Assembly (NCBI GenBank): GCA_021018815.1
Contig: JAITYX010000059.1
Coordinates: 3,224,001 to 3,288,000 of the forward strand
DNA: 64,000 bases
From: Talinum fruticosum
Taxonomy: Eukaryota > Streptophyta > Magnoliopsida > Caryophyllales > Talinaceae
Direction of reading: 5' to 3'
Below are positions 63,395 to 64,000 of the stretch, one piece after another. Under the pieces are notes generated by a model. It had not been told where the DNA came from and did not search any database. It saw only the letters and a program-made list of their open reading frames with translations. The position numbers and the translations under genes were made by a program. Each line of letters opens with the position of its first letter. Position 1 is the stretch's first letter.

Positions 63395-64000
63395 CTAGAG
63401 GGATTGCATCCTAACCACTTTGTAAACATAAAAACATTCTCGAGGCTTGTCCTCCTGTGAAGTGTGTCCTCCTCCCTGCAAAATAAACAACGTATATGGT
63501 TGGCTTGGCTATATCACTTTTTTCCTCTAAGCTAAGAAAAAATACCACCAAAAAGATGATTTTTATAGTAAATGTGTTTACTTTGACAGTAACAAATGTC
63601 ATATGGTAGTGCCCATTTGAGAACTTTGTAGTGTACCTGCACAGAAATTCCATTGTTGAGATGCAACAGAGATTTCGACACCGAAAAATGAAGGGGTGAC
63701 TATGATATGCAGCATGATTGCAATCAGTGTAGTATATTATATCAGTTACCTACCCAGCAACTTGACCTGCACTAAACCATGGCTTCCAGCGATTAATATT
63801 TGGGAGATTCAGTCTTGTAATCCATTCCAGTGTGCCCACATATGGGACGACCAAATCTTGGTCACCACTGCCCAAGGAAAGAAAGGAATACTATGATCGA
63901 TGTATCGGTACAAATACAAGGATAATACGATGGAGGCAAAGAATACGATTACCTGTAAATCAATGCATGCAACAACTCCTAAGTAAGATTCCGATGATAG
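63395..64000 (-). pseudogene. Third SCPL copy (SCPL-C), partial at window end, stop-containing
   Basis: Exons 14-11 are visible: 63475-63395 (GGGHTSQEDKPRECF...), 63636-63582 (YTTKFSNGHYHMTFVTVK), 63867-63754 ([20 protein letters not shown]) and from 63953 to beyond the window. In exon 11 the codon at 63981-63979 is TAG, where SCPL-A has GAG (NLTEELLH). In exon 14 a 2-bp deletion relative to SCPL-B replaces FDMF by a shifted tail ending in a TAG at 63397-63395. The segment up to about 63685 is closest to SCPL-B; beyond it is almost identical to SCPL-A. The rest of the gene lies outside the window. Confidence 0.85.

Overview
This window looks like nuclear DNA of a flowering plant, most likely a eudicot. 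It is AT-rich, with long intron-split genes, GT-AG introns, plant gene families (serine carboxypeptidase-like, TSJT1/aluminium-induced type, SPC22), a nuclear-type tRNA-Ser, plant Ty3-like LTR elements, LINE and hAT remnants and long (TA)n tracts. I cannot name the species.

Layout. 0-14 kb: a tRNA-Ser gene and two copies of an ancient duplicated block. Copy 1 is split by an 8.1-kb LTR retrotransposon (1915-10012, perfect 5-bp target duplication CTTTA). That element carries only a decayed gag/protease, a G-rich island and a hairpin-bearing tandem array. Copy 1 ends in a stub of the 5' end of a histone-fold gene. A second, truncated LTR element in the opposite orientation separates the copies. 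Copy 2 carries the apparently intact single-exon histone-fold gene (TAF8-like, 13965-14822). 15-21 kb: no recognisable gene. 21-25 kb: a five-exon TSJT1-like gene on the minus strand with a one-base frameshift in exon 2.

30-42 kb: a degenerate SPC22 (signal peptidase complex subunit 3) pseudogene, a broken hAT transposase gene, a non-autonomous hAT-like element with an 8-bp target duplication, and an intact-looking six-exon SPC22 gene (167 aa) whose first intron starts with GC.

43-64 kb: a tandem cluster of three serine carboxypeptidase-like (SCPL) genes on the minus strand. The first is close to intact (14 exons, 458 aa if exon 4 is spliced as expected). The second has several frame and splice lesions. 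The third is cut by the window end, has a premature stop and is a mosaic of the other two. Between the second and third lies a 1.2-kb element with about 270-bp terminal inverted repeats. It carries a captured exon-intron-exon fragment of the 26S proteasome ATPase RPT2, a Pack-type transposon.

No operon-like cooperation is expected. The main themes are local duplication followed by decay, and transposon insertion. Several frame breaks fall in homopolymer runs, so some may be sequence errors rather than real mutations.
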